Positions 54,001 through 63,829 of a stretch of DNA of 64,000 nucleotides are shown here, piece after piece. The notes beneath the pieces were generated by a model. The model was not told the origin of the DNA. It ran no database searches and saw nothing but the letters and a program-made list of their open reading frames with translations. The first letter of the stretch is position 1. Each line of letters opens with the position of its first letter. Origin of the DNA: Dendrolimus kikuchii (Eukaryota; Arthropoda; Insecta; Lepidoptera; Lasiocampidae); the NCBI GenBank assembly GCA_019925095.2, contig CM034415.1, forward strand, positions 7,225,001 through 7,289,000, given 5' to 3'. The position numbers were made by a program, and so were the translations under genes.

Positions 54001-56343
54001 TTCCCTTACGGGGTAGGCACGAACAACAGAGCGCCATTCAGGCTTATTCTTACACATTCTTATATGTTTATCATTGAATTAAATATAATGTAAGTAACTG
54101 AATATCGACTAATATTTATGTATGCCATCTTTGACAAATTGAATCTGTTTTATAACTGCCACGGGTTGTTTGGAAGAGATCGCTTCTTAGCGATATGACC
54201 GTCCTTTGTACACATTTACAATATTTATAGAGTTTTTCTGTGTTTTCTGTAATGGTGTAAAATAAAGTGTTATCTCTCTCTGTCTATTTGTACTACCTTT
54301 TTCTCCTAAAGGTTGAACCAAAGAATTATTTTTACCATTTTTAGATAGTTTACTAGAATCATCGTTTGTTTTCCAATACGTTGCCATCTATTTTATTACA
54401 GGTATACTATCTATCTATCATTTAAGAGCTATGCTATTGTCGGTGGAGCCTCCTTCTTCTCTCTCTTCTCTCATCTGCTCTATTATGGGCCAGTTGTTTT
54501 ACTTGTATATAAGGCACAACCCCCACTTTTTCTTTTATTTGATCCATGAATGCTCGCCTTGGTCTTCCTTTCCCTCTCATTGCTTCCACTTTGCCTTAGA
54601 TTAACGTTTTGCCATTTGTTACGACAGGTGTACCCGTAACTAAATTTCCTTTGTATATTTTTCCAAAGTTGTCAAAGTCAAAGAAGCAAGTGAGGTGTGT
54701 AAGAATAAGCCTGAATAGCGCTCTGTTGTTCGTGCCTACCCCGCAAGGGAACTGGCGTGAAGTTATGCATGTATATTTTTCCATAATGACTTATATCTAT
54801 ATTAATGTGCGTTTTGGTATTAGGAGTTTTAGTACCAACGTTCGGCTTAAGACTGGTCTTAAACGAACTTGTATTAAATATAACATTATTGAAAATACTA
54901 TTTAGTGGCCGAGACTTAGTTCGATTTTTAGCACCTCCAGTAACTACATCATAATCTTTATAAGTTTTGAATGACCTAACGATTTCTCTATATATCTCTC
55001 GTCATAATTTTGGCTGAACTGTGACTTTATATACTTTGACATTCTAAACTTTCAAATTCGTGTTAGAAACTCTACTTGGTACAGTACTTTAAATGTGGAT
55101 GTATCGTTATTTAAATTCGTCATACCGTCCCACCAGATGCTCTGTGAATTGTTTTTAGTCGAATCTTTTATCTCTATCTCACTTTCAATAATGCTTTTAT
55201 AGGTTACGTCAGAACTAGTTTTCAACACACGACCGGAGAAAACATATTTTTGTAAACTACTATTGTTGTACGAATATATAAAATTACTTAGTATAAATCT
55301 ACTTACTAATTGATCGTGTACTAGCAGAAGGTGATGTCAGGAGCCTTAAGAACAGACGAGTGTGCATGACAAGAGTTATGAATGTCAAAGAGGCAAGTGA
55401 GGTGTGTAAGAATAAGCCTAAATGGCACTCTGTTGTTCGTGCCTACCCCGCAAGGGAACTGGCGTGAAGTTATGTATGTATGTATGTATGTATGTACTTA
55501 GTATAAAATCTGATCTATCTCCACTATTTTGATGTCTATTTGTGGTATTAATTTTCGTTTCCTAAGGGTCAGCGCAGACAGAACGGAGCGCAGCGGAGAG
55601 AATTTTATTAACGCACTTGAAAATAAACTTTAAAATTATTACAATAAAGTGCATAAATGGTTGAACCTGACAAACGTGTCCTCGAAGATACGCGGGAATC
55701 CTCGCGCGGCGTCGAGTCGGCGCCCGCGTCGTACGCGTACTTTCAGTGTTGTCACTGAGTTTAAAGAGGGATGACGTCATTTTTTTAGATTTTGAATTCG
55801 AAGTACCTACTTAACGAATAATAAACATGACCATCATTATACATTTATGAAGTTGCTTTGTTTGTTAAAAATAATCTACATATCTACATTTATATAGATT
55901 CTACACATGGAATTCTATTGTTATAAATCTCAACGGTGCTTTTAACAAGTATACTTAAAACTATACATTAAATCCATGTTTAACCAAACCTGCTTCACAC
56001 GTAGCCACGTAATTCCAGCTGCCTTCAATGCATCTCATCTGTGGTAAATAGTTGTGTGAATAATAATTGGGCCTTTTGCACTCTGGTAAGACCTGTGTGT
56101 TTGATGGTTCGTACTGGTTGCAAATTCTCGTTCCTGTTATATCACCATACACCAAACAGTAGTATTCCACACTAGCATGTTTGTTCAGCTTACAGATTGC
56201 TGCAAGAAATAAATATAATAATTGTAATTTAAATCGTTCTGTACTTCCTAAAGCATCGTAAGTTCAATCAATGACTTTGATTTGCTCCAGGTTTAGATAA
56301 GTAATATTGATTTACTCATTACACAGATACACGACCTGTGTTT

Positions 56344-56394
<51 letters not shown>

Positions 56395-59300
56395 GGAGTC
56401 GTATTTGTTATTATAAAATAACCATATGACGGAAGTAGTCAATAACCGGATAGAGTATTCTTTCATGTAGTATTCGGAAGTTGTTTAACCGGATGTCAAT
56501 GTAGAAGCATTTATTATTAAGTTAACGGATATCGGAAATGGAGTAACCGGATGTTGGAACTTAATACGTATGGCGGAAGTTGGTTTTTATGAAGGAAGTG
56601 TTAATGAAGTGGCGCCACAGTATTGCCGGATGGTGTCACTGCGGCGCGCTACAAGGACCTGTTAAAACGCGATGTTCGGGCAGAGGAGGGGCAGTATTGA
56701 ACCGACAGTCTACAATGACAGTATTGAACGAGCGGTCTACAATCGGCAATCTACACTGACAGTCTACATTGGTAGTCTTGGACGAGGAGCACATAATATA
56801 ATGTGGTCGATAATTACTGCTTGATAATAGCGGTATTCTTGAAGGGCAAATTGCTGCTCGACACCTGACAAAGCGTGGATGCAACTCTTGGAGTTGTCCT
56901 AATATTTCTGTGTATTATTGTGCAATATTTAATATCGTAATTGTAATAATTCTAGTGTAATAAACTTTGATTATAATATTTCAGAGTATTATTGTGTTAT
57001 TCTCGGAGCGTCATCCGTTCGCTCCTTGTTGTCTGTCGGCGCGAACTCCGACATCAGAAGTGGGATGAGCTTGTGTCTACAATGGAGGTAATAATTAAAG
57101 CCTTGCCAGTTTGAAAAGACATGATGGATTAAGGGAAGCGATAGCAGTGGAGGACGATTGACATATAGTGGCTATCGGCGTAGTGGTGGTGCCTTGAAGG
57201 TGCCTGTGGAGTGGCGGTGTGTCGGCCTGTGCGTAATCGGGTTACCGTTGGTAATATTGGTTCACTGTGTGGCCAGTGAGGGTCCATACTCACGTTAATG
57301 CTGTGAGTGGAAGTGCAATTTTATGGATCGTGAATTGTAAGCTAAGGTAACAATTACGTGACTATTCTACCTGGCATAGAAGGTATGGTATTTTTTTATT
57401 ATTTTAATGTGAATTATGCAAAGTAATATAGTGAGTTAATTTTACAAGAATTAATTATGGTTCATTGGTCGTGGTAGGCAATTGTACTACCTTCATATTC
57501 ACGTAATATTTTTCGTGTACGAAAATAAGGATATGGTTGCAAAAATGGAAAAAGATGAACAAATAGCGTAATTATACGATTTCAACATTATTTTTGGGAA
57601 GTTACTAGCAAGAAACTTGTGTTAAACGATGTGCGTGTATTCATTATCTTTTCAAGTTTACCTTCTAAAAGTTTTTATGTGAAAATTAGGCTTAGTTACT
57701 TTACTTGATTATGTACGGTGGAAAGTTGGTTTTGACATTGTTCTTGAGTGATACCGCTGGTTAAGCGATGCCGCTGGTTAAGCGATGCCGCTGGTTAAGC
57801 GATGCCGCTGGTTAAGCGATGCCGCTGGTTAAGCGATGCCGCTGGTTAAGCGATGCCGCTGGTTAAGCGATGCCGCTGGTTAAGCGATGCCGCTGGTTAA
57901 GCGATGCCGCTGGTTAAGCGATGCCGCTGGTTAAGCGATGCCGCTGGTTAAGTGATGCCGCTAGTTAAGCGAGATTATTGTTTACTGTGTTATTATTACA
58001 TGTCTATAAGGGTCAGGGATGACTGATGCATCCACCCGGTTTTTGTTTAAAGTTTGAATAACTCAAGATTAGTCATTATTATTATTAAACGCAGTGATTG
58101 CAGTTTATTTTTGTAACACGTAGTTGTAACTTTAAAGGTCAATATAGAATGAGGTTTTAGTCCGATAGTTAAAATGCTAAAGGTTTACAATAGGCGTAAT
58201 TCTAGTCTCTGGGTTTTTTTTAACTGTGGTTAATTATTGTTGGAATTTCTGCAGCCCTGAATAATAATTTCAAGTATTTATTTTTTCAAGATTTTTTGGT
58301 ACTTAAATGAGTTGATACATAGAGATCATGAAATTGACGTTATTCTTGAAATAATAATCGTTAAAGGTTTTGAAAGTTTATTGTTACTTTGATGGGAAAG
58401 TAGAGTCATTATTGGTCAGGAGTAGCCGAGTGGTTGTGTGAACAAGTACTGTGTGTTATTCTTGTTCGCAGACTAGCAGACACACGAGGACGTGTGAATT
58501 GCAGGATGGCCGTGTCGGAGTCGTATTTGTTATTATAAAATAACCATATGACGGAAGTAGTCAATAACCGGATAGAGTATTCTTTCATGTAGTATTCGGA
58601 AGTTGTTTAACCGGATGTCAATGTAGAAGCATTTATTATTAAGTTAACGGATATCGGAAATGGAGTAACCGGATGTTGGAACTTAATACGTATGGCGGAA
58701 GTTGGTTTTTATGAAGGAAGTGTTAATGAAGTGGCGCCACAGTATTGCCGGATGGTGTCACTGCGGCGCGCTACAAGGACCTGTTAAAACGCGATGTTCG
58801 GGCAGAGGAGGGGCAGTATTGAACCGACAGTCTACAATGACAGTATTGAACGAGCGGTCTACAATCGGCAATCTACACTGACAGTCTACATTGGTAGTCT
58901 TGGACGAGGAGCACATAATATAATGTGGTCGATAATTACTGCTTGATAATAGCGGTATTCTTGAAGGGCAAATTGCTGCTCGACACCTGACAAAGCGTGG
59001 ATGCAACTCTTGGAGTTGTCCTAATATTTCTGTGTATTATTGTGCAATATTTAATATCGTAATTGTAATAATTCTAGTGTAATAAACTTTGATTATAATA
59101 TTTCAGAGTATTATTGTGTTATTCTCGGAGCGTCATCCGTTCGCTCCTTGTTGTCTGTCGGCGCGAACTCCGACATATATATATTTTTTTTTTTTTTATT
59201 GCAGGAGTTCAACAGACTGGCAGACGGTCCACTTGATGGAAAGCGGTTACCATCGCCTATAGACATTTGCAACACCAAAGTTGCTACAAATGCGCTGCTG

Positions 59301-62300
59301 CTCTCTTAAGGGTCACTGGAACCTGGTCACTAATGCCAGAACACAACTCAAGGTTGTTATGGCGACATACTTTAGACCAGGAGTGGTAGCCATCCAGTCG
59401 GGCAAATGCCCTACCACCTGGCTGTGGGTTGTTTTGTCGCCTCTTACGACAGGCCGCCCGGCCGCAGGAAATTGTATTCTTTCTCCGTTCCTGCACGGAT
59501 CATAGTTAATATGTTTATATTCTTTACATTATATTAGGCAACACCCTGTCACTGAAATAAAAATTTTGATGTGCAGTTCTTCGCATAGCTCAAAACGTGT
59601 TTATTATAGCCTTGAGACGGATTCCTGAGGTGCTGAAGTATCCTTTTAGATCCATAATCCAAATGAGAATATTAAGATGGGTGTGTGATATTACAAGAAT
59701 GGATGAGGTGATGGATGTACCTACGGATGAATCCAAAATTGTACCCGAAATTGAATTGAAAAGAAGATTGAAGTATGGATGTAATGGGAAGGGGTACAAA
59801 ACACGGTGACATCATAGATGAAACATTAACCAGGAACAAAGTACAATATGTAAATTGTTTTACCCCATCGGAGTGCAAAAATTTACAAATGGGTGTATAA
59901 CAAATACTTCTCACAATCACATTAAAAGACACAAATCTAACGAAATTATATAGAATATGTCATTGATTTTAAATAGCGAATTAAATTAAAAAAAAATGTC
60001 AATTTGATTAATAAGGAATGATAGAAAAACATAAGTAAATAAAAATAAATCTGATGGATTTAGGAATAAAGGTAGACCAAAAAAGAAATGAATGGTATGG
60101 CATGAAGATTTGTGGTGTGATAGACGACTTTTTCCAGAATAGGGAAGTATGGAAGTACAAGACAGACCTACATACATATATACATATATACATACATAAC
60201 TTCACGCCAGTTCCCTTGCGGGGTAGGCACGAACAACAGAGCGCCATTTAGGTTTATTCTTACACACCTCACTTGCTTCTTTGACATTCATAATTCTTGT
60301 CATGCACGCTTGTCTGTTCTTAAGTTTCCTGACCTCACCTTCTGCTAGTACACGATCAATTTGATCATGGAAGGTGTGTCGTGGCCTTCCAAGACAGACC
60401 TACTGTATCGATTTCAAATTATTGGGAAAGAAAATGTATGATTCTACTTACGAACACATTCGGGCATCTTGGTGATCAACCCGCCTACGAAACAGACCAT
60501 AGAAGCATCTCCCACGACTCCGTATCCTCTGTTGCAGGTGACGTTGATCTGGAAGGAGTCGTAATTCTGTCCAGGCTTGGCGTTGCGTATATTCGCAACG
60601 TAGCTTCCATGTTCAGGGTACGGTGGAAGGATACATTCGCTGTTTGGCGCGCTGTAGATTACAAAAGTGTGAATAATAACAACATAAATAATGAGAGAGA
60701 AACTCTTGCGAGGTTACTAAGTAAAGAAGCAGATACAGATGGCGGCACTTGTTAACATGGAACGAATTATGAGGCTCCTCTCGCTGCAGACTTAACCATC
60801 GATAGCTGGGGCCCGACGCCCGCTTTCAACTTTTCTGAGGATTATATATTTTTGTTATTAAGTATTTTATGTTTGAATTTTAGTAAAAGCTTATAATGAC
60901 TTGTATTTTTTATACCAGAATGTAGTAATTTGGGGTGGGGGTTTAGTGGGATCGTGTTGGGAACTGCAAAGCCCAAGAATGGCACTGCTGGAGTTGATGA
61001 TGCCGAAGGTACTTGGGATCCAAGGGTGGAAGTGTTAAAGGCATAAAGCTGGAAGTAATTTAGGTAAAACTGCAACAGACTTCTTCACCCTCAGCCATTC
61101 ACGCCCATGTTGTTATTTGCAGTTCTTGTAGGACACCTTAGAGGGCCTCTGCAGGAAGCGGCGAGTTACTATGTGCCCAGTTTATGTTTGTTTTCTAATA
61201 TTGCGATACATAAGCACCGTAGTACAGTTTAGAATAGTTTTTTCCAGTAACTTGTGAGTGTTAGAAAGAATAAAGAATATTAATTCCTGCGGCAGAACGA
61301 ACTGACGTAAGAAGCCAGAAAAGAACCTAAAGCCAACCAAACCTATTTGCCCATCTGAATGGCTATCAGCCCTGGTCTAGAGTATGCCGCTATATAACCT
61401 TGAATTGCGTTCCGGCTTTACTGGCCAGATTCCATTCACGCATTCGAGGCCGACAGCGTTGTAAATGTCCATAGGCTTCGGTTACCACTTTCCATCTGGT
61501 GACTTCAAGCCTGTCTGCTATATTGCAGCAATAAAAAGAATGAGTTCTTTGGAATATGGAACACGAAATTGACGCAATCGTATCACAATGAGCCAATTAC
61601 GATTAAGTTTTTACATCACTAATATGTATGGAAATTATGTATATTGAACGCATGTTTTGTTGAACATAAGACGCTGTTACTAAACGAGCTCATAGTGCGA
61701 AAGAGATGACGATTGAAAGAGGAGAAGAGACGACGAATGGACGACGTACGCACCACGCAACATAAAGACGCTCGGAGTTTTTTTATTTTAAATATTACAT
61801 ACATACATACATACATAACTTCACGCCAGTTCCCTTGCGGGGTAGGCACGAACAACAGAGCGCCATTTGGGCCCATTCTTACACACCTCACTTGCTTCTT
61901 TGACATTCATAACTCTTGTCATGCACACTCGTCTGTTCTTAAGGCTCCTGACATCACCCTCCGCTAGTACACGATCAATTTGATCATGGAAGGTGTGTCG
62001 TGGCCTTCCACGACTTCTGCATCCATCCACTTTTGCATTGTATATCTGTTTAGTCATTCTTTCATCATGCATTCTTTCCACATGCCCGAACCACCGGAGC
62101 ATTCCTTTCCTTACCTTCACCCCGACACTCTCTATTTTAAATATTGACGGTGTTAATATTAAATGTTACGAAAATAAACGCACGCGCATCGCTGCAAATC
62201 GTAAACTCGTAAAGTATTGTTTTACTTGTCAGGCACCATCCCCACATTTGTATTTGGTGTTTGATTTAATTTATTAAAATCACAGCAGCTTGGGCCAAGT

Positions 62301-63297
62301 GGCGTGAGGTGACAGGTGTCATTTGTGACCCCAAAATGCCGGTTAAATTAAAAGGACAGGTCTATAAATCCATCATTAGACCTGTCCTTTTGTATGGCAG
62401 TGAAGCGTGGCCTGTACTTGAGCGACATAAGTAAGAACTGCGTGTCACGGAGATGAATAATCGTTAAATGTCGAATTTTTAAAATTAGTTTGGATGAATA
62501 CGAACAACGAAAAGCGTATCAAAATAAACCCTATCAAAATGTTAACTATTTTCATTATGCGAGTATGTCATGTTCGCATATTGTGTTATCATACTCGCGC
62601 TAACCATTGCCCTACCCAATTTCCTACTCGCTGCCATGGAAATAGCATAATGTAAGCGAGGCATTAAATTATAGTCTTGTTCACGGACGTGTTGCACTGT
62701 TAGGATTCGGTTCCCTACATTGTACTAAAAGTAATCTTTCACATTACTAAACCATAATTCGGCTACTTGTTCACCGCTGCTGATATGAATGAATATGCTG
62801 CGATGGATGTGTGGAGTGACGCGGAAAGACCGGGTCAGGAACTCCCGCATCCGCGGCAGTCTTCATGTCCGTGACATAGCAGACAAACTGCAAGAGTGTC
62901 GCTTACGCTGGTACGGCCACGTTTTACGGAGACCGGCTAATTATGTAGGGAACAAATGTCTAGCCATGCCGCCATCGCCAGGTCCCGGTCGAAGGGGAAG
63001 GCCCAAGAAATGTTGGCTTGACGTTGTGAAGGATGACATGCGTACCAATGGTCTCAAAACGGGGGATGCAGAAGACCGCGCGAAGTGGAATAGAAAAAGT
63101 AGGAAAGCGGACCCTGGGCGTCGGAGTGAACGCTCCGAACGCAACCGGGATTTAACGCTCGGATGATGATGATGATGATGATTTAATTTACTAAAATAAT
63201 AATAAAAACTGACATACCTAGGCACTGCTGGGTAAGAATCGTTTTTTGGGTCGCAAACATCACCCGTATCATCGGACCCGTCACCACATTCATTAAT
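47882..63297 (-). CDS. HP14: modular serine protease, HP14/ModSP type, both ends missing
   Basis: Seven exons join in phase: 63218-63297, 60452-60651, 55990-56199, 52123-52284, 51804-51931, 49114-49290, 47882-48041. In order they give the end of an LDLa repeat, a Sushi/CCP domain, a Wonton-like Cys domain (PECKRPNYYSHNYLPQMRC), an activation site and a trypsin domain with His (SAAHCF), Asp (EDIALV), VAGWG and KICAGYANG. HP14 in Manduca and ModSP in Drosophila are secreted starter proteases that respond to recognition proteins and switch on Toll and prophenoloxidase. The residue before VIGG is Leu, not Arg, which fits that family's unusual activation. The 5' LDLa exons are beyond 64000. No exon with the GDSGG serine motif was found below 47882; that side is a repeat block. 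Confidence 0.88.
48698..49013 (-). mobile_element. 320-bp SINE family, full-length
   Basis: Poly-T with ATTGCAGGAG to CCTGCACGGAT, in the intron between HP14-like exons at 47882 and 49114. Confidence 0.85.
49114..49290 (-). CDS. HP14-like: catalytic Asp exon
   Basis: VKDIKLPIKFRGNAANFQED, IALVTLSVEVELQTHIRPVC and LSFDPYFNQRQLQ. The catalytic Asp is in EDIAL. The acceptor is GTTTCAG and the donor GTATCA. Phase 0 on both sides. Confidence 0.92.
49325..49500 (-). repeat. TCGAGCCGGC dispersed repeat
   Basis: AAGTATTATCTTGATTATAG, AAGGCCGGCTCGA and GAGCTAATTGTATATCGTAC; open in one antisense frame by chance. Confidence 0.6.
49505..50670 (-). pseudogene. Jockey-like LINE end interrupted by a SINE
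   Basis: Antisense MPTATKITLAESLLLPILDY, FIFGLRKYDHVSEYRKRLNW, LLTPAHTSSYYDNSFTVQAV and KLWNTL, then after the SINE LTVREAKSLPTFRNLLRKHY and the 3' UTR hairpin (GCTCAAAGCGATCTCTTCCA). The SINE (49930-50242) sits in the Leu-Pro of LWNTLP; AGCG is repeated on both sides. Confidence 0.82.
49930..50242 (-). mobile_element. 320-bp SINE family, full-length, nested in the LINE
   Basis: Poly-T with ATTGCAGGAG to CCTGCACGGAT. Confidence 0.87.
50640..50895 (+). repeat. Jockey/CR1-like LINE 3' UTR and end
   Basis: Pyrimidine-rich 3' UTR, then GGCTGGCAACGCGGTAGCATC, GTTGCAAACGTACATAGGCG, GTGGGCCATCTGTCTGTTTA and an A-run. Confidence 0.65.
51465..51765 (+). mobile_element. 320-bp SINE family, sense plus, decayed
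   Basis: ATGCAGGAATGGAGAAAACA, CATCTTTGGTGTTGCAAATG and CTGTACTCCATCAATAAAAAAG; ends 38 bp from the donor of the catalytic-His exon. Confidence 0.78.
51804..51931 (-). CDS. HP14-like: catalytic His exon
   Basis: AHCFWVDDGETGQLPASQFA, VALGKLYRPWNDPADIG and SQKFD; with the split Ala this gives SAAHC. The donor is GTAAGT. Confidence 0.92.
52020..52110 (-). pseudogene. PLVWDTTC-family LINE fragment
   Basis: Antisense ALEDGSPIMWEVTCVDTLVA, abutting the HP14-like exon at 52123. Confidence 0.5.
52123..52284 (-). CDS. HP14-like: activation site and start of trypsin domain
   Basis: CGRITPRATKLVIGGKLAKR, GEMPWHAGIYTKTTNPYR and ICGGTLVSTTVVIS. The scissile bond would follow Leu (KL-VIGG). The donor is GTATGT. 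A solo LTR begins 16 bases upstream of the 3' splice site. Confidence 0.92.
52300..52769 (+). mobile_element. solo LTR, shorter relative of the 663-bp LTR
   Basis: TGTAGGAATCGTATTTGTTA at the start and CGGCGTGAGCCTACTCATACA at the end, colinear with 56391-57053 but lacking about 170 bp of the middle. ACATA occurs at both ends as a possible target duplication. Confidence 0.8.
52990..53400 (-). pseudogene. frameshifted coding remnant of unknown family
   Basis: Antisense frames give WVALSTSEAIKQAGTLSLRI, VTDLPYIPIGQKGVFYLSA, LSGIPYYVPILIDATVKTVP and VVDDCEYPITLAAGEFVYPG, broken by stops and frame changes. Composition is protein-like. I do not recognise the family. It lies in an intron of the HP14-like gene. 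Confidence 0.4.
53410..53970. other. intronic sequence, nothing recognised
   Basis: AT-rich. A short inverted repeat at 53455-53490 (AATCTGGA against TCCAGATT). No exon or shared repeat. Confidence 0.4.
53975..54055 (-). mobile_element. RWFGHVERM-family LINE tail
   Basis: CATACATAACTTCACGCCAG and CGCCATTCAGGCTTATTCTT. Confidence 0.72.
54140..54290 (+). repeat. Jockey-like LINE 3' tail
   Basis: GGAAGAGATCGCTTCTTAGC, then AATAAAGTGTTATCTCTCTC. Confidence 0.65.
54675..54775 (+). mobile_element. RWFGHVERM-family LINE tail
   Basis: AAAGAAGCAAGTGAGGTGTG to GGAACTGGCGTGAAGTTATG. Confidence 0.75.
54790..55305. other. intronic sequence, nothing recognised
   Basis: AT-rich, no ORF with splice sites and no repeat shared elsewhere in the window. 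Confidence 0.4.
55315..55495 (+). mobile_element. RWFGHVERM-family LINE tail with target duplication
   Basis: AATTGATCGTGTACTAGCAG to a TATG-repeat tail. ACTTAGTATAAA occurs at 55286 and again right after the tail. Confidence 0.8.
55990..56199 (-). CDS. HP14-like: Wonton-like cysteine domain
   Basis: ICKLNKHASVEYYCLVYGDI, TRICNQYEPSNTQVLPEC, KRPNYYSHNYLPQMRC and EGSWNYVATCEA. This module between Sushi and protease is typical of HP14/ModSP. The acceptor is TTGCAG and the donor GTTTGG. Confidence 0.9.
56346..56390. repeat. (TA)n microsatellite
   Basis: More than 20 TA units; the LTR retrotransposon inserted into it, the run resuming at 59176. Confidence 0.95.
56391..57053 (+). repeat. 5' LTR, 663 bp
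   Basis: TGTCGGAGT and ACTCCGACA are its short inverted ends. A polyadenylation-like AATAAA lies about 100 bp before the end. The interior begins TCAGAAGTGGGATGAG, a possible primer-binding region. Confidence 0.88.
57748..57978. repeat. 17-bp tandem repeat inside the LTR element, 13-14 copies
   Basis: Unit GCGATGCCGCTGGTTAA, nearly perfect; only the first and last two units vary. Confidence 0.92.
58513..59175 (+). repeat. 3' LTR, 663 bp
   Basis: Same sequence as 56391-57053. Preceded by GGACGTGTGAATTGCAGGATGGCCG, not a strong polypurine tract. Confidence 0.88.
59184..59500 (-). mobile_element. 320-bp SINE family, full-length
   Basis: Poly-T with ATTGCAGGAG to CCTGCACGGAT, next to the (TA)n run beside the LTR. 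Confidence 0.85.
59590..60160 (+). pseudogene. RTE-like LINE fragments
   Basis: 59660-59800 reads MRILRWVCDITRMDEVMD and, near 60060, RNKGRPKKK with WHEDLWCD; stops between. The later LINE at 60174 inserted beside it. Confidence 0.55.
60174..60390 (-). mobile_element. RWFGHVERM-family LINE tail with 13-bp target duplication
   Basis: AAGACAGACCTAC flanks both ends (60161-60173, 60391-60403); CATA-type tail at the low end. It ends about 50 bp from the HP14-like Sushi exon. Confidence 0.88.
60452..60651 (-). CDS. HP14-like: Sushi/CCP domain
   Basis: APNSECILPPYPEHGSYV, SFQINVTCNRGYGVVGDASM and VCFVGGLITKMPECV. Four Cys in Sushi spacing. The acceptor is TCTACAG and the donor GTAAGT. It enters with one base and leaves with one. 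Confidence 0.88.
60660..61275. other. intronic sequence, nothing recognised
   Basis: Mixed-composition intron of the HP14-like gene. A 77-codon antisense frame (60842-61075) has no recognisable motif. Confidence 0.4.
61280..61545 (+). mobile_element. 320-bp SINE family, old
   Basis: TTCCTGCGGCAGAACGAACTG, CCCTGGTCTAGAGTATGCCG and TGCAGCAATAAAAAG. Confidence 0.7.
61797..62132 (-). mobile_element. RWFGHVERM-family LINE tail with 13-bp target duplication
   Basis: TATTTTAAATATT flanks both ends (61784-61796, 62133-62145). The antisense frame 61821-62120 is open from VRKGMLRWFGHVERMHDERM to YPARELA, so this is one of the least damaged copies. Confidence 0.9.
62275..63166 (+). pseudogene. RTE-like LINE ORF2 C-terminus split by an insertion
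   Basis: 62283-62430 reads SAWAKWREVTGVICDPKMPV and VYKSIIRPVLLYGSEAW; 62789-63166 continues MNMLRWMCGVTRKDRVRN, CRLRWYGHVLRRPANYVGN, RRGRPKKCWLDVVKDDMR and ends in an ATG-repeat tail. About 330 bp (62460-62786) separate the two halves, with TGAAT on both sides. Confidence 0.8.
63218..63297 (-). CDS. HP14-like: LDLa C-terminal half
   Basis: INECGDGSDDTGDVC with the acidic calcium-binding end of an LDL receptor class A repeat, then DPKNDSYPAVP. The acceptor is TATACAG and the donor GTATGT. The rest of the repeat would be in an upstream exon off the window or unrecognised. Confidence 0.85.
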
Positions 63298-63416
63298 CTG
63301 TATACAAACATTGAGCTTCTTAATATTATAATATTACCAGGTGATTTGTACGGTTCCACTGCGAAATAGGGTTGTGGACTCATGTTACAATAAATTCTAA
63401 CATTATTTACATAATT

Positions 63417-63590
63417 GACGGCCTCTGTGGTTGAGCAGGCTAAGCCTTTGCCGGCTTACCTCGCTGCAACGCAGAGGCTCCGGGTTCGATTCCTGGTATG
63501 GTAAAAATTCCGCTGTATATTACAAGCGTAACTTGCTTCATTTGGGGGCATACAATATATGTGTTTGTCAGATGATTATTTATTTATTTA
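63417..63590 (+). mobile_element. tRNA-derived SINE (GGCCTCTGTGG family)
   Basis: GGCCTCTGTGGTTGAGCAGG, GGGTTCGATTCCTGGTATGG and TTTGGGGGCATACAATATAT; part of the middle is deleted. Confidence 0.75.
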
Positions 63591-63829
63591 TTTATGTATA
63601 CTAGCTGATACCTGTCCACTTTGCTGGGTGTCATTAAAAATACACACGCAAATGCGCCCACACGCGAATCAAGGTTTAATTAAGCTTTGTAACTTTTAAT
63701 TAATTCACAGACGCATGTCAGAAGACAACAGACGCTAACTGATTTGGTTCTTAGAAAGCACCCGTGTCAGATTACGTCAGTACTAGCAATATATTTTAAT
63801 AAAGTAAATAAAAATATTTCTGGATCCCT

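Larger units (their letters stand above)
56391..59175 (+). mobile_element. non-autonomous LTR retrotransposon, 2785 bp
   Basis: Two 663-bp LTRs, identical as far as read, begin TGTCGGAGTC and end CGAACTCCGACA. The 1459-bp interior has no gag or pol frame. It lies in an (TA)n run; TATA on both sides may be the target duplication. Orientation is inferred from LTR polarity (AATAAACTTTGATT near the LTR end). It lies in the HP14-like intron between the exons at 55990 and 60452, antisense to that gene. Confidence 0.88.

Noticed and set aside
56636..59006. Two identical 82-codon antisense frames
   Set aside because: They lie at the same place in the two LTRs and are identical only because the LTRs are; no protein motif.
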